In this document: piece by piece, positions 9,218 to 19,009 of the stretch
Numbering within the stretch: the first letter of the stretch is position 1
Layout: each line of letters opens with the position of its first letter
Assembly (NCBI RefSeq): GCF_946407605.1
Contig: NZ_CAMJOS010000031.1
Location: forward strand, 1 to 42,654
Length of the DNA: 42,654 nucleotides
Direction of reading: 5' to 3'
From: an uncultured Prevotella sp.
GTDB taxonomy: Bacteria > Bacteroidota > Bacteroidia > Bacteroidales > Bacteroidaceae
Translations under genes and position numbers: made by a program
Notes under the pieces: model-generated
What the model was told of the DNA's origin: nothing
Databases searched by the model: none
What the model saw: the letters and a program-made list of their open reading frames with translations, nothing else

Positions 9218-9481
9218 TTAATGTCTTAGCCAGAGAGAAACAACCACCGTAATCGCGTACATTATTAAATATATGATAGCGAACATCATGGCGTCTTCCC
9301 TGTTCTCCTTGAGTAGAATCACTATTCCCGCCAGTGTGCCTACAAGCACCAATCTGATGACTGTCATTGCCAAACAGAACTGAGGCAGAGATGTTGGCGA
9401 ATGCTTCTTGACAAAGTCAAATCCCATCACATGGGCCGTACCCAACAGGGATAGAAGCAGCGCAGCGAGGATATATTCCAT
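9218..9481 (-). CDS. Small membrane protein of the ATP synthase operon (AtpI-like position)
   Basis: An 87-residue protein with three predicted hydrophobic helices (about residues 3-21, 37-60 and 65-85). It sits between atpC (6 bp) and atpB (22 bp). Position and topology resemble the AtpI/ATP synthase I family, whose members are proposed to assist c-ring assembly or Mg2+ uptake. Sequence similarity by eye is too weak to assign the name, so function is inferred from context only. Confidence 0.8.
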   Translation of the reverse strand: MEYILAALLLSLLGTAHVMGFDFVKKHSPTSLPQFCLAMTVIRLVLVGTLAGIVILLKENREDAMMFAIIYLIMYAITVVVSLWLRH

Positions 9482-9487
9482 GAGCGG

Positions 9488-9721
9488 TTAAACAGCCTTC
9501 TCGATACAGATAGACACTTCGTTCTTCTGTACTTCCACGAAGCCGCCAAGCACCTCAAGCTGATGCCCATCATACTCCACTATACCTTTCTGTAATGTAG
9601 AGATAATGGGGGCATGACCGTTAAGGATCTCAAACTGTCCGATGGTGCCAGGCACTTTAACCCGCTCCACTTCGCCCGTGAATTCTACTCTCTCAGGAGA
9701 TACTATCTTTAGTTTCAGCAT
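9488..9721 (-). CDS. atpC: F1Fo ATP synthase subunit epsilon
   Basis: F1 subunit that binds gamma and can inhibit ATP hydrolysis. Only the beta-sandwich domain is present: 77 residues starting MLKLKIVSPER, with the conserved GTIGQFEILNGHAPIIS segment. The C-terminal two-helix inhibitory domain of E. coli epsilon (about 50 further residues) is absent; this short form is usual in Bacteroidetes. A TTG three codons upstream falls inside a heptamer array, so I prefer the ATG. Confidence 0.95.
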   Translation of the reverse strand: MLKLKIVSPERVEFTGEVERVKVPGTIGQFEILNGHAPIISTLQKGIVEYDGHQLEVLGGFVEVQKNEVSICIEKAV

Positions 9722-11273
<1,552 letters not shown>

Positions 11274-11307
11274 TTAAAGTTTGTTTTTAATTTTAAATTG
11301 GTAGGCG

Positions 11308-11315
11308 CAAAGGTA
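11308..11315 (-). promoter_or_regulatory. -7 element of the ATP synthase operon
   Basis: TACCTTTG on the minus strand matches TAnnTTTG, 43 bp before the atpD start. It lies immediately downstream of the terminator hairpin of the preceding minus-strand operon. Confidence 0.6.
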
Positions 11316-11331
11316 CAAAAAAAATACCAAC

Positions 11332-11357
11332 CACGAAAAGGTTTCGTGATTTTTTTT
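11332..11357. terminator. Bidirectional terminator between the peptidase and ATP synthase operons
   Basis: Arms CACGAAA and TTTCGTG enclose a three-base loop. On the plus strand eight T follow almost directly; on the minus strand a T-rich run follows after a few bases. The useful direction is minus, ending the 14411-11390 operon, although the better T-tract faces the plus strand, where no gene enters. Confidence 0.65.
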
Positions 11358-11389
11358 GAGAAAAGACGTACTTTTAATACTTGTTTTGA

Positions 11390-12004
11390 CTAAACGAAGT
11401 CCAGTCCAATGCTTTTAACGGCAGAATGTGCCAAACGCTGGTGCATCAAGCCCAATTCTGAAAAGCGAATGACAGCCTGCATAGCAGCTTTACGGAGCGT
11501 CACATTAGAGCTCTGCAAGGCAACCAAGGCTTGGTCAACAAACTCGTTGATGCCTCGCTCATTGGGCTCCTGCTTATTCATAAACAGACGTGATAGAATA
11601 TGATAGCCACAGATCTGCGGCAGTTCTTCTGGCGCGGCCAGCCATTGATAGGCTTTCTCTGCAGCATAAGGCAGATGCTGATAGAGGTTAAAGGCTGCCT
11701 GTTCTGCAATCTCAATAGAATCTGTTTGCTCCATCCAGATATCCACGACCTCCGGTAATATTTGGTCAGCAGGCATAATCATCGTAGCCAGAATCTTACA
11801 TTCGCGTACATTTTCTTTCCAAAGAGCAATGGCTAAATCGTAGTTCTGTCCAATCTCATCGGCCTTTTGACGTAAGCGAGGCAGAGTGGCACCCCAATTC
11901 AAATGATAGTTGACTCCCTTGTCACGCATAGATTGCGCAATTGAACCATCCATCATCTGGCGGAACGACAATTTGATTTCCTTTATTTGTTCAGCGATAT
12001 TCAT
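11390..12004 (-). CDS. AlkD-like HEAT-repeat protein (DNA alkylation repair family)
   Basis: A 204-residue, mostly helical protein. The segment LAIALWKENVRECKILATMI matches the conserved core of the AlkC/AlkD DNA alkylation repair family, and the whole length fits a small HEAT-repeat superhelix. In AlkD glycosylases the next helix carries a Trp-Asp-x-x-Asp type motif with the catalytic aspartate. The equivalent here reads TDSIEIAEQAA, with Ile and Glu at those places, so glycosylase activity is doubtful. Its start overlaps the stop of the M49 peptidase gene by 4 bp (ATGA), so translation is coupled. The family call rests on eye alignment. Confidence 0.65.
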   Translation of the reverse strand: MNIAEQIKEIKLSFRQMMDGSIAQSMRDKGVNYHLNWGATLPRLRQKADEIGQNYDLAIALWKENVRECKILATMIMPADQILPEVVDIWMEQTDSIEIAEQAAFNLYQHLPYAAEKAYQWLAAPEELPQICGYHILSRLFMNKQEPNERGINEFVDQALVALQSSNVTLRKAAMQAVIRFSELGLMHQRLAHSAVKSIGLDFV

Positions 12005-13953
12005 ATCAATGTGGCATATTCTGTGCTATAGCGCAGCATCTGGTGTTCGTAGCTTTCTGAATAGTTGACCTGAATGTCAGTAATTTCTCCCGTTTCATCG
12101 TAAACCGGCAACAGCCATGGGTTAATAAATCCCTTATAGGGAGCTAGGTTCAGTTTGGCATAACGTTCCAAAACCTCTGCATGAAGATCTGGATCAATGT
12201 TTACGGCATAGGTCTCAACCAATTGACGGGCTGCTTCATAGTCGCCTTCACTCTTGATGCGCTGTATTTCTGCCAGCAATTCAGCCACAAGCGTTCTCAG
12301 TTCCTCAAAGGATTTGATTTCCAACTCATATATGCCATTCTTGTGAGTCAAGACCATCTGTTTTGCATGAGCCAAACACCATCTGGCTATCAAGGCGCGG
12401 TTACGCATATGGGCTTCTTCTATCTGATGACCGACCTGGATACGCACAAGTTGTGTCATTAGTCCGTTCAACATATACGTGTAGTAATTCGCCTTATATG
12501 CTTCATTATCAGGAAGTAATCCAAGTTCGATGAGTTTCTCGTCTGCCATGTAATAGAGACCAAACAAGTCCGCCCTTGCCTCCTCGATAGTACTGCCGTA
12601 GGCTTTCAGTGCATCAGGATCTACACCAGGCAACAGCTGCCCACTGCCATGACCCAGACATTCGTGAAGGTCTGTATGCAAGTTATCACATACATCGGCA
12701 TATTTTTCGGTTAATCCGAGCATTTCTTTATCCCTCACAAACTCCTCTCGGAAGCCATTGCCATGGGCTGCTTTGTTGTAGGCATCGGTAATATTACTGA
12801 TGGTAATGCTCTTTGAGCCATATTGTGCACGAATCCAGTCGGCATTGGGTAAATTGATACCGATGGCTGTTGACGGATATTCTTCACCTCCCAACATAGC
12901 CGCACAGATGACATTAGCCGAAACACCCTTGACCTCTTTCTTCTTAAATCGGGGGTCGACGGGAGAATGATCCTCAAACCACTGGGCATTGCTACTTATC
13001 AACTGGGTGCGATGCGTAGCCTTTTCGTCAATATATTCCACGAGACCCTCCCACGAGCCTTTCAGTCCTAACGGGTCACCATAGACCTCAATAAAACCAT
13101 TGATGAAGTCAATCTTGGTATTCAGACATTTCAGCCATTGAATTGAATATTCATCAAACAGCTTTAAATCTCCTGTCTGATAATAACTTATCAGTTTCTC
13201 AATAACCGATTTTTGTTCATCGTTCTCTGCTACCGATTTTGCTTTCTCCAACCAATTTACAATATGTCGGATGGCATTAGAATACATTCCGTCCGACGAC
13301 CAGACATGCTCTTTGATAACACCATCTTCCTTAACCAAAGTAGAGTTAAGACCATAGGATGGTGGTTGATTGTCGTGAGGATTCTTCTGCTGCGCATAGA
13401 AGTCCTCAGCCTCCTGCTGTGTGACACCTTGATAGAAATTGCAAGCAGATGTCTTCACAAGATCAACCCCATCAGCCTTGTTTACCCTTTTGGAGAGGAC
13501 CTCTGGGTTGAAGATGGCTGGAACCAGCTCGTCAATAAAGTCATCTACGGTCTGTTCCTCTCTGAGTGGCAACTTCTGGGCATCAACCACATGAAGCGAC
13601 TGTCTTAGATAGTCTTCACTAAATCCCGGTACAAACTTCTCACAACCATAGTGATGATGGATGCCATTGGAGAACCAAACACGCTTCAAATAAACTTCTA
13701 AGGCATGGAAATCCTCACATTGGCGGTCAATATTCATATCACAATAAATAACCTCCAGCATCTTTCGAATGCGAAGGTTATAATGTCCAAACTGGTCGAA
13801 AGTGATGTCGCGGCCGAAAAGTGTGGCCTGTGACAGATAATATACGAGCCGTTTTTGCTGAATTGTCAGGCTATCGAAACCATTCAGGCGATAGCGTAGC
13901 ATTTGAATATCCGCAAAACGCTCATCTTTATAACAGAAAGCGTCGTGTGTCAT
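12001..13953 (-). CDS. Dipeptidyl peptidase III (peptidase family M49)
   Basis: Zinc aminopeptidase that removes dipeptides from the N-terminus of short peptides. In 650 residues it has the M49 motif HExxxH as HECLGH (His430, Glu431, His435) and the second motif EEARAD (Glu457-Glu458), which supplies the third zinc ligand. The cysteine-containing HECLGH form and the short spacing between the motifs resemble the Bacteroides enzyme rather than the human one. I see no signal peptide, so a cytoplasmic role in peptide catabolism is likely. The start codon overlaps the stop of the upstream regulator by one base, and the 3' end overlaps the AlkD-like gene. Confidence 0.9.
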   Translation of the reverse strand: MTHDAFCYKDERFADIQMLRYRLNGFDSLTIQQKRLVYYLSQATLFGRDITFDQFGHYNLRIRKMLEVIYCDMNIDRQCEDFHALEVYLKRVWFSNGIHHHYGCEKFVPGFSEDYLRQSLHVVDAQKLPLREEQTVDDFIDELVPAIFNPEVLSKRVNKADGVDLVKTSACNFYQGVTQQEAEDFYAQQKNPHDNQPPSYGLNSTLVKEDGVIKEHVWSSDGMYSNAIRHIVNWLEKAKSVAENDEQKSVIEKLISYYQTGDLKLFDEYSIQWLKCLNTKIDFINGFIEVYGDPLGLKGSWEGLVEYIDEKATHRTQLISSNAQWFEDHSPVDPRFKKKEVKGVSANVICAAMLGGEEYPSTAIGINLPNADWIRAQYGSKSITISNITDAYNKAAHGNGFREEFVRDKEMLGLTEKYADVCDNLHTDLHECLGHGSGQLLPGVDPDALKAYGSTIEEARADLFGLYYMADEKLIELGLLPDNEAYKANYYTYMLNGLMTQLVRIQVGHQIEEAHMRNRALIARWCLAHAKQMVLTHKNGIYELEIKSFEELRTLVAELLAEIQRIKSEGDYEAARQLVETYAVNIDPDLHAEVLERYAKLNLAPYKGFINPWLLPVYDETGEITDIQVNYSESYEHQMLRYSTEYATLI

Positions 13954-14411
13954 TATTTTGTTTTCTTCTTGGCCTTGGCCTTATCCTTATCCGTCTTGAC
14001 GGTAGAGTGCTTCAGTCTATATGCTCTTGGCGTGATGCCAATCAACTTATAGAACGAAGCATAGAACGACTGTCGGTTAGAAAAACCAACCATATCGCTC
14101 ACTTCCTCAATACGCAAGTCCTGGTATCTCTTGTCAATAAGGATAGACATGGCCTCTTCTATACGATATTTGTTTACAAAAGAGGTGTAATTCATGTGAA
14201 ACTTGACGTTAACGACGGCTGATACGTATCGGGTGTTAGTTCCAAGCTCCATAGCGAGTTTTTTAGCAGAATAGTCTTTGTCTTTGTATTTTTTCTGCAT
14301 GACAATGACATTCAAAATCTTCTCTTTCAGCTCGTCCATTAACATAGGACTTACAAGGTTGCGATATGTCGCCTCCTTGTCTTTCTTGTCGGTAATATTA
14401 TACTTTGCCAT
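13953..14411 (-). CDS. AraC-type helix-turn-helix regulator
   Basis: A 152-residue protein made up mainly of an AraC/XylS DNA-binding domain. The first helix-turn-helix is around DYSAKKLAMELGTNTRYVSAVV and the second around IEEVSDMVGFSNRQSFYASF, followed by the typical GITPRAYR. There is no separate ligand-binding domain, and the C-terminus is a lysine-rich tail. The ATG at 14411 is preferred over an upstream start that overlaps the promoter. It is the first gene of a coupled operon with the M49 peptidase and the AlkD-like protein, which it may regulate; this is inference from position. Confidence 0.85.
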   Translation of the reverse strand: MAKYNITDKKDKEATYRNLVSPMLMDELKEKILNVIVMQKKYKDKDYSAKKLAMELGTNTRYVSAVVNVKFHMNYTSFVNKYRIEEAMSILIDKRYQDLRIEEVSDMVGFSNRQSFYASFYKLIGITPRAYRLKHSTVKTDKDKAKAKKKTK

Positions 14412-14456
14412 GACCTTATTTTTCTTTAAAGTGGTCGTACGTCCGAATATTTTCTG

Positions 14457-14464
14457 CAAATATA
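14457..14464 (-). promoter_or_regulatory. -7 element of the regulator-peptidase operon
   Basis: TATATTTG on the minus strand, 45 bp before the ATG. It is divergent from the purU promoter with about 85 AT-rich bp between the two -7 elements. Confidence 0.55.
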
Positions 14465-14548
14465 GTAATTTTTTTTCAAATTACGAACAACTTCGGGCAA
14501 AAATTATCAAAAAAGTTGGAAAATGACACTAATAACAATATTTTTTTG

Positions 14549-14556
14549 TATCTTTG
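14549..14556 (+). promoter_or_regulatory. -7 element of purU-his
   Basis: TATCTTTG matches TAnnTTTG, 23 bp before the purU ATG. No well-spaced -33 element is visible. Since purU and hisH are separated by only a short heptamer spacer, this may drive the whole purU-his block. Confidence 0.55.
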
Positions 14557-14579
14557 CACGTCAATTGAAGAGAATTTGT

Positions 14580-15449
14580 ATGGAAATGAAACCAACAGCA
14601 ATTTTACTTCTGCACTGTCCCGATCAACAGGGAATCATCTCAGAAGTAACAAAATTTATTACGGACAACAAGGGTAATATTGTTGACCTGGACCAATATG
14701 TAGATCATCAAGATGGTATGTTTTTTATGCGTGTTCAGTGGGAACTTGATTCCTTCCTCATACCACGTGAAAAAATTAAAGAATATATCCAAACATTATA
14801 CACTCAGCGTTACCAGATTGAGTTCAGTTTGTATTTCAGCGACCAGCGTCCCCGCATGGCAATTTTCGTATCGAAGATGAGTCATTGTCTCTATGACCTG
14901 CTGGCACGTTGGAAGGCAGGTGAGTTTGCTTGCGACATTCCTTGTATTGTCAGCAATCACGAAGACTTAAGATATGTCGCAGAGCAGTTCAACATTCCTT
15001 ATTATGTATGGTCAATCAAGAAAGACCACAGCAACAAGGCCGAAGTTGAGGAAGCCGAGATGAAACTGTTGAAGGAAAACGGTATCACTTTCATCGTCCT
15101 GGCCCGTTACATGCAGATTATCAGCGATGATATGATTGCGGCTTATCCTCACCATATTATTAACATCCACCATTCGTTCCTGCCGGCATTCATTGGTGCC
15201 AAGCCCTATCATCAGGCCTGGGAGCGTGGCGTGAAGATTATTGGTGCCACCAGCCATTATGTGACGGCAGAGCTTGATGCCGGTCCTATCATCGAACAGG
15301 ATGTGGCCCGCATCACACATAAGGACACACCTGAGAGTCTGGTGCTGAAAGGCAAGGATCTTGAGAAGATTGTCCTGTCACGTGCTGTCAGCAAGCACAT
15401 TCAGCGTAAGATACTGACTTATAAGAACAAAACCATCATTTTCAGTTGA
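14580..15449 (+). CDS. purU: Formyltetrahydrofolate deformylase
   Basis: Hydrolyses 10-formyl-tetrahydrofolate to formate and tetrahydrofolate, balancing one-carbon pools. The 289-residue protein has an N-terminal ACT domain (ILLLHCPDQQGIISEVTKF, residues about 7-85) and a C-terminal formyltransferase-fold domain. That domain has the catalytic region INIHHSFLPAFIGAKPYHQA and the conserved GATSHYVTAELDAGPII. I chose the ATG at 14580 because the upstream in-frame start overlaps the promoter. It precedes hisH by 24 bp. A link between one-carbon and histidine/purine metabolism is plausible because the his pathway releases AICAR. Confidence 0.93.
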   Translation: MEMKPTAILLLHCPDQQGIISEVTKFITDNKGNIVDLDQYVDHQDGMFFMRVQWELDSFLIPREKIKEYIQTLYTQRYQIEFSLYFSDQRPRMAIFVSKMSHCLYDLLARWKAGEFACDIPCIVSNHEDLRYVAEQFNIPYYVWSIKKDHSNKAEVEEAEMKLLKENGITFIVLARYMQIISDDMIAAYPHHIINIHHSFLPAFIGAKPYHQAWERGVKIIGATSHYVTAELDAGPIIEQDVARITHKDTPESLVLKGKDLEKIVLSRAVSKHIQRKILTYKNKTIIFS

Positions 15450-15473
15450 TGGTTTGAGATTTGAGGTTTATTT
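15446..15473. repeat. 7-bp-period array between purU and hisH
   Basis: Four degenerate TTTGAGN heptamers (TTGATGG, TTTGAGA, TTTGAGG, TTTATTT) run right up to the hisH ATG. The purU stop codon TGA (15447-15449) lies inside the first unit. Confidence 0.65.
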
Positions 15474-16061
15474 ATGCGTGTAGCAGTAGTCAAATATAAT
15501 GCTGGCAACATCTATTCGGTGATGAACGCACTGAAGCGTTTAGGTGTTGAGCCGCTCTTGACAGACGATGCCGAGCAACTGCGTCAGGCCGACCGAGTGC
15601 TGTTTCCCGGACAAGGTGAAGCCCTGGGGGCAATGACCTATTTGCGTGAACATGGTCTCGACGAGGTTATTCGTTCCCTGAAGCAGCCGGTTTTGGGCAT
15701 CTGCATCGGCCAGCAATTGCTTTGCAAACATTCAGAAGAAGGCGACGTGGATTGTCTGGGCATCTTTGATGTGCCCGTCAAGCGCTTCCTCCCTACCCTT
15801 CACGAGGACAAGGTGCCTTGTATGGGATGGAACATGCTGTATGACACGAAGTCGGCTTTGATGGAAGGTGTGGAATCACAATATGTCTATTTCGTTCATA
15901 GCTATTATGTACCCCTATGCCAGGAGACCATCGCTGTGGCCGACTATATCCAGCCTTATAGTGCCGCCCTCCATAAAGATAATTTCTACGCCACCCAGTT
16001 CCATCCGGAAAAGAGCGGTAGCGTAGGCGAACGAATCATCAAGAACTTTTTGGAACTATGA
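15474..16061 (+). CDS. hisH: Imidazole glycerol phosphate synthase, glutaminase subunit
   Basis: Releases ammonia from glutamine for HisF. The 195-residue class I glutamine amidotransferase has its nucleophile Cys77 in LGICIGQQLL, where the more usual form is GICLGMQ. His177 and Glu179 complete the triad in TQFHPEKSG. The N-terminus VAVVKYNAGNIYSVMNAL and the oxyanion-strand region FPGQGEA are conserved. It overlaps hisA by 4 bp (ATGA). Confidence 0.96.
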   Translation: MRVAVVKYNAGNIYSVMNALKRLGVEPLLTDDAEQLRQADRVLFPGQGEALGAMTYLREHGLDEVIRSLKQPVLGICIGQQLLCKHSEEGDVDCLGIFDVPVKRFLPTLHEDKVPCMGWNMLYDTKSALMEGVESQYVYFVHSYYVPLCQETIAVADYIQPYSAALHKDNFYATQFHPEKSGSVGERIIKNFLEL

Positions 16062-16792
16062 TAGAACTGATTCCCGCTATTGATATTATTGACGGACACT
16101 GCGTCAGACTGACGAAAGGCGACTACGACCAGAAGACCGTTTATGGCGATCCGCTGGAGATGGCCCGTCAGTTTGAGGCCATAGGCTACAAGCGCTTACA
16201 TGTCGTTGACCTCGACGGTGCCAAGTCAAAGCATATCGTCAATGATGAGGTACTGAGACGTATCACCAGTCAGACATCCCTCATCGTTGACTTTGGAGGC
16301 GGCATCAAGACCGATGATGACTTGAAGAAAGCCTTCGATGCCGGTGCCAGCATGGTAACCATCGGCTCTATAGCTGTTTCTAATCCCGAGCTCTTCGAGA
16401 AATGGCTCAACCAGTATGGGCCTGAGCGAATCATCTTGGGAGCCGACGTGAGGAATGGCTATATCAGCATCAATGGTTGGAAGGAAGATTCTAAAGAGGA
16501 GCTCCTACCCTTCCTGAAGCGCTATGTGGCAATGGGCGTAAAGAACGTGCTCTGCACAGAGATATCGAAGGATGGCACCCTGTCTGGACCTGCCACCTTA
16601 TTATATAAAGAGGTGATGGCTGTCTACCCCAACCTGTATCTCATCGCCAGTGGTGGTGTGAGCAGTATGGACGATATCAAGGCCCTGAATGCTGCAGGCA
16701 TCCCGTCTGTAGTCTTTGGCAAGGCCATCTATGAAGGAAAAATCAATCTGAAAGAACTATGGGACTGGCAAAACGAATCATCCCCTGCTTAG
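16058..16792 (+). CDS. hisA: ProFAR isomerase
   Basis: Catalyses the Amadori isomerisation of ProFAR to PRFAR in histidine synthesis. A TIM barrel of 244 residues: [21 protein letters not shown] at the N-terminus carries the first catalytic Asp; the phosphate-binding segments [12 protein letters not shown] and [12 protein letters not shown] are present; and [11 protein letters not shown] contains the second catalytic Asp. It overlaps hisF by 34 bp, which is within what is seen for tightly packed his operons and does not indicate a frameshift. Confidence 0.96.
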   Translation: MIELIPAIDIIDGHCVRLTKGDYDQKTVYGDPLEMARQFEAIGYKRLHVVDLDGAKSKHIVNDEVLRRITSQTSLIVDFGGGIKTDDDLKKAFDAGASMVTIGSIAVSNPELFEKWLNQYGPERIILGADVRNGYISINGWKEDSKEELLPFLKRYVAMGVKNVLCTEISKDGTLSGPATLLYKEVMAVYPNLYLIASGGVSSMDDIKALNAAGIPSVVFGKAIYEGKINLKELWDWQNESSPA

Positions 16793-17517
16793 ATGTCAAG
16801 GACGGTGAGACCGTGAAGGGCGTCAACTTCGTAGATCTTCGGAGTGCTGGCGACCCTGTGGAACTCGGCAAGGCCTATAGTGAGGCTGGTGCCGATGAAT
16901 TGGTGTTTCTTGATATCACCGCCAGCTTCGAGGGTCGTAAGACCTTTACCGATATGGTTACCAAGGTAGCCCAGCAGCTCAGCATCCCCTTCACCGTTGG
17001 AGGTGGCATCAACGAGCTGACCGACGTGGAACGTATGCTCTATGCCGGTGCCGACAAGGTGAGCATCAATAGTGCCGCCATCCGTCGCCCTGAGCTTATC
17101 GAAGAGGTGACAACCCGTTTCGGCAGTCAGGTATGTGTGGTAGCCATCGATGCCCGCTTGGATGAGGATGGCTGGCATTGCTACCTGAAAGGAGGACGCG
17201 AGCGTACAGAACGAGGCCTCTTTGAGTGGGCCCATGAGGTACAGGAACGTGGTGCTGGCGAGATTCTCTTCACCAGCATGAATCATGACGGCGTGAAGGC
17301 AGGCTATGCCAATGAGGCTCTGGCGCAGCTGGCCGACAACCTGCAGATACCTATCATCGCCAGCGGTGGTGCTGGTTGCAAGGAACATTTCCGCGATGTC
17401 TTTATCAAAGGACATGCTGATGCTGCACTTGCTGCAAGTGTCTTCCACTTTGGCGAGATACCCATAGTGGAATTAAAAGAATATCTCAGAGATGAAGGCA
17501 TCAATGTGCGCTTGTAA
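16759..17517 (+). CDS. hisF: Imidazole glycerol phosphate synthase, cyclase subunit
   Basis: Partners HisH to form imidazole glycerol phosphate and AICAR from PRFAR. The 252-residue TIM barrel starts [21 protein letters not shown] with the catalytic Asp in CLDV, and has [16 protein letters not shown], the NHDGVKAGY region with the second catalytic Asp, and IIASGGAGC. The stop codon TAA overlaps the first unit of a 30-bp repeat array. Gene order hisH-hisA-hisF-hisIE is standard. Confidence 0.97.
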   Translation: MGLAKRIIPCLDVKDGETVKGVNFVDLRSAGDPVELGKAYSEAGADELVFLDITASFEGRKTFTDMVTKVAQQLSIPFTVGGGINELTDVERMLYAGADKVSINSAAIRRPELIEEVTTRFGSQVCVVAIDARLDEDGWHCYLKGGRERTERGLFEWAHEVQERGAGEILFTSMNHDGVKAGYANEALAQLADNLQIPIIASGGAGCKEHFRDVFIKGHADAALAASVFHFGEIPIVELKEYLRDEGINVRL

Positions 17518-17545
17518 ATAGTCAAATAGTAAATAGTCAAATAGT
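17516..17545. repeat. Array of AAATAGT units after hisF
   Basis: A 15-bp block (AAATAGT, C, AAATAGT) is repeated exactly twice and begins inside the hisF stop codon. Closely related words recur in the 64-bp array after hisIE. Confidence 0.85.
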
Positions 17546-17556
17546 AAAATATAACA

Positions 17557-18204
17557 ATGAAGATAGATTTCGAAAAAATGGGAGGACTGGTACCTGCCAT
17601 CATCCAAGATGCAGACACACGTAATGTGCTGATGCTGGGCTTCATGAACGAAGAAGCCTATCAGAAGACGCTGGAAACGGGAAAGGTGACTTTTTGGAGC
17701 AGGACACGCCAGACCCTTTGGACCAAAGGCGAGACCAGCGGTAATTTCCTGAACCTGGTCAGTATGGACATCGACTGCGACAACGACACCCTGCTGGTCA
17801 AGGTGCACCCCATTGGTCCAACCTGTCATAAGGGTACCGACACCTGCTGGGGTGAGACCAACGAGAAACCTGCCATTGCCTTCCTTTCGGAATTGCAAGA
17901 TTTCATTGAGAAGCGTCATCAGGAGATGCCCGAAGGCAGCTATACCACCAAGCTCTTCCGCGATGGTGTGAACAAGATGGCCCAGAAGGTGGGAGAAGAA
18001 GCACTCGAAACCGTTATCGAAGCCACCAATGGCACCAGCGAGAATCTGGTTTACGAAGCATCCGACATGCTCTATCACCTCATCGTACTGCTCACTAGTA
18101 AGGGTCTGCGTATTGAGGACCTAGCAGAGGAGCTCCACCGCCGTCATGATCCCAATTGGGATGCACAGCGCAGAAAGGCTAAGGCTGCCGGAACCATGGA
18201 TTAA
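17557..18204 (+). CDS. hisI: Bifunctional PR-AMP cyclohydrolase / PR-ATP pyrophosphatase
   Basis: Catalyses steps two and three of histidine synthesis. The 215-residue HisIE fusion has an N-terminal cyclohydrolase domain with VLMLGFMNEEAY, the Mg/Zn-binding DIDCDNDTLL and CHKGTDTCW. Its C-terminal pyrophosphatase domain (about residues 115-205) has the helical EEALETVIEA and YHLIVLL segments. It is separated from hisF by a 39-bp spacer that is mostly repeat array. No other his genes are in the window, so hisG, hisD, hisC and hisB must lie elsewhere. Confidence 0.95.
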   Translation: MKIDFEKMGGLVPAIIQDADTRNVLMLGFMNEEAYQKTLETGKVTFWSRTRQTLWTKGETSGNFLNLVSMDIDCDNDTLLVKVHPIGPTCHKGTDTCWGETNEKPAIAFLSELQDFIEKRHQEMPEGSYTTKLFRDGVNKMAQKVGEEALETVIEATNGTSENLVYEASDMLYHLIVLLTSKGLRIEDLAEELHRRHDPNWDAQRRKAKAAGTMD

Positions 18205-18210
18205 GGAAAA

Positions 18211-18274
18211 TAGTCCAATTGTCAAATAGTAAGATTGTCCAATTGTCAAATAGTAAGATAGTCAAATAGTCCAA
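18211..18274. repeat. 64-bp array of eight degenerate octamers
   Basis: Eight consecutive 8-bp words of the form TAGTCAAA, TTGTCCAA or TAGTAAGA fill the spacer between hisIE and the ftsE-like gene. Words 1-3 and 4-6 form a 24-bp unit repeated with a single change. The array ends 6 bp before the next ATG. Confidence 0.85.
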
Positions 18275-18280
18275 TAAAAG

Positions 18281-19009
18281 ATGCTGATAGAATACAAGAA
18301 GGCAAAGATCTGCCAGAAAGATGGTATTACCGTATTAAACGATGTTGACTTCCATGCCGACAACGGTGAGTTCATCTATATCATCGGAAAGGTGGGCTCG
18401 GGCAAGAGCACGCTGTTGAAGACAATATATAACGAGCTCGACATCGACGAGGCAGAGATGGCGCAAGTGCTTGACTATGACATGCTGACGCTGCGGCGCA
18501 AGTACGTTCCTGCACTTCGCCGTCAGATGGGTATCGTGTTTCAGGACTTCCAGCTCCTGAGCGATCGCACTGTTTACAAGAACCTGCGTTTTGTCTTGAA
18601 GGCTACTGGCTGGAAGAACAGCCAGGAGATTGACGAGCGTATCGACCAGGTGCTGACTGATGTCAACCTGCTTGACAAGAAAGACAAGATGCCCCACGAG
18701 CTCTCTGGCGGAGAGCAGCAGCGCATCGCCATAGCGCGTGCTATTCTCAACTCTCCCAAACTGATCCTGGCCGATGAGCCTACAGGCAACCTCGACCCCC
18801 AGACAGCCGATGGTATCATCCAGTTGTTGCGCCAGATATCCCAAACGGGTACTGCCGTCATCATGACAACCCACAACATCGCCTTGCTCGACAAGTACCC
18901 CGGCATTGTATATCACTGTCACGACGAGCAGCTGCAGGAGGTTACCAGCGATTACAACAAGGTGATTATTACAGATGAATCAGAAACTAAAAACGAAATA
19001 GAATCATGA
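18281..19009 (+). CDS. ftsE: FtsE-like ABC transporter ATP-binding protein
   Basis: A 242-residue ABC ATPase with Walker [10 protein letters not shown] (residues 36-44), Q-loop IVFQDFQLL, signature LSGGEQQR, Walker B LILADEP and the switch histidine in MTTHN. The [11 protein letters not shown] insertion and the FtsE-like [12 protein letters not shown] segment resemble FtsE, which works with FtsX in cell-wall hydrolase control at division. No ftsX is adjacent, so the symbol is by similarity. It overlaps lysC by 4 bp (ATGA), coupling it to the lysine genes. Confidence 0.8.
   Translation: MLIEYKKAKICQKDGITVLNDVDFHADNGEFIYIIGKVGSGKSTLLKTIYNELDIDEAEMAQVLDYDMLTLRRKYVPALRRQMGIVFQDFQLLSDRTVYKNLRFVLKATGWKNSQEIDERIDQVLTDVNLLDKKDKMPHELSGGEQQRIAIARAILNSPKLILADEPTGNLDPQTADGIIQLLRQISQTGTAVIMTTHNIALLDKYPGIVYHCHDEQLQEVTSDYNKVIITDESETKNEIES

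Noticed and set aside
16759..16792. Possible frameshift or misassembly at the 34-bp hisA/hisF overlap
   Set aside because: Both proteins are full length with correct N- and C-termini; overlaps of this size occur in compact his operons.
18211..18274. CRISPR-like array
   Set aside because: The repeats are contiguous 8-bp words with no unique spacers, and no cas genes are present.
18281..19009. Exporter ATPase for the double-glycine peptide
   Set aside because: The FtsE-like protein lacks a C39 peptidase domain and membrane segments, and lies 6.7 kb away in a lysine-gene operon.
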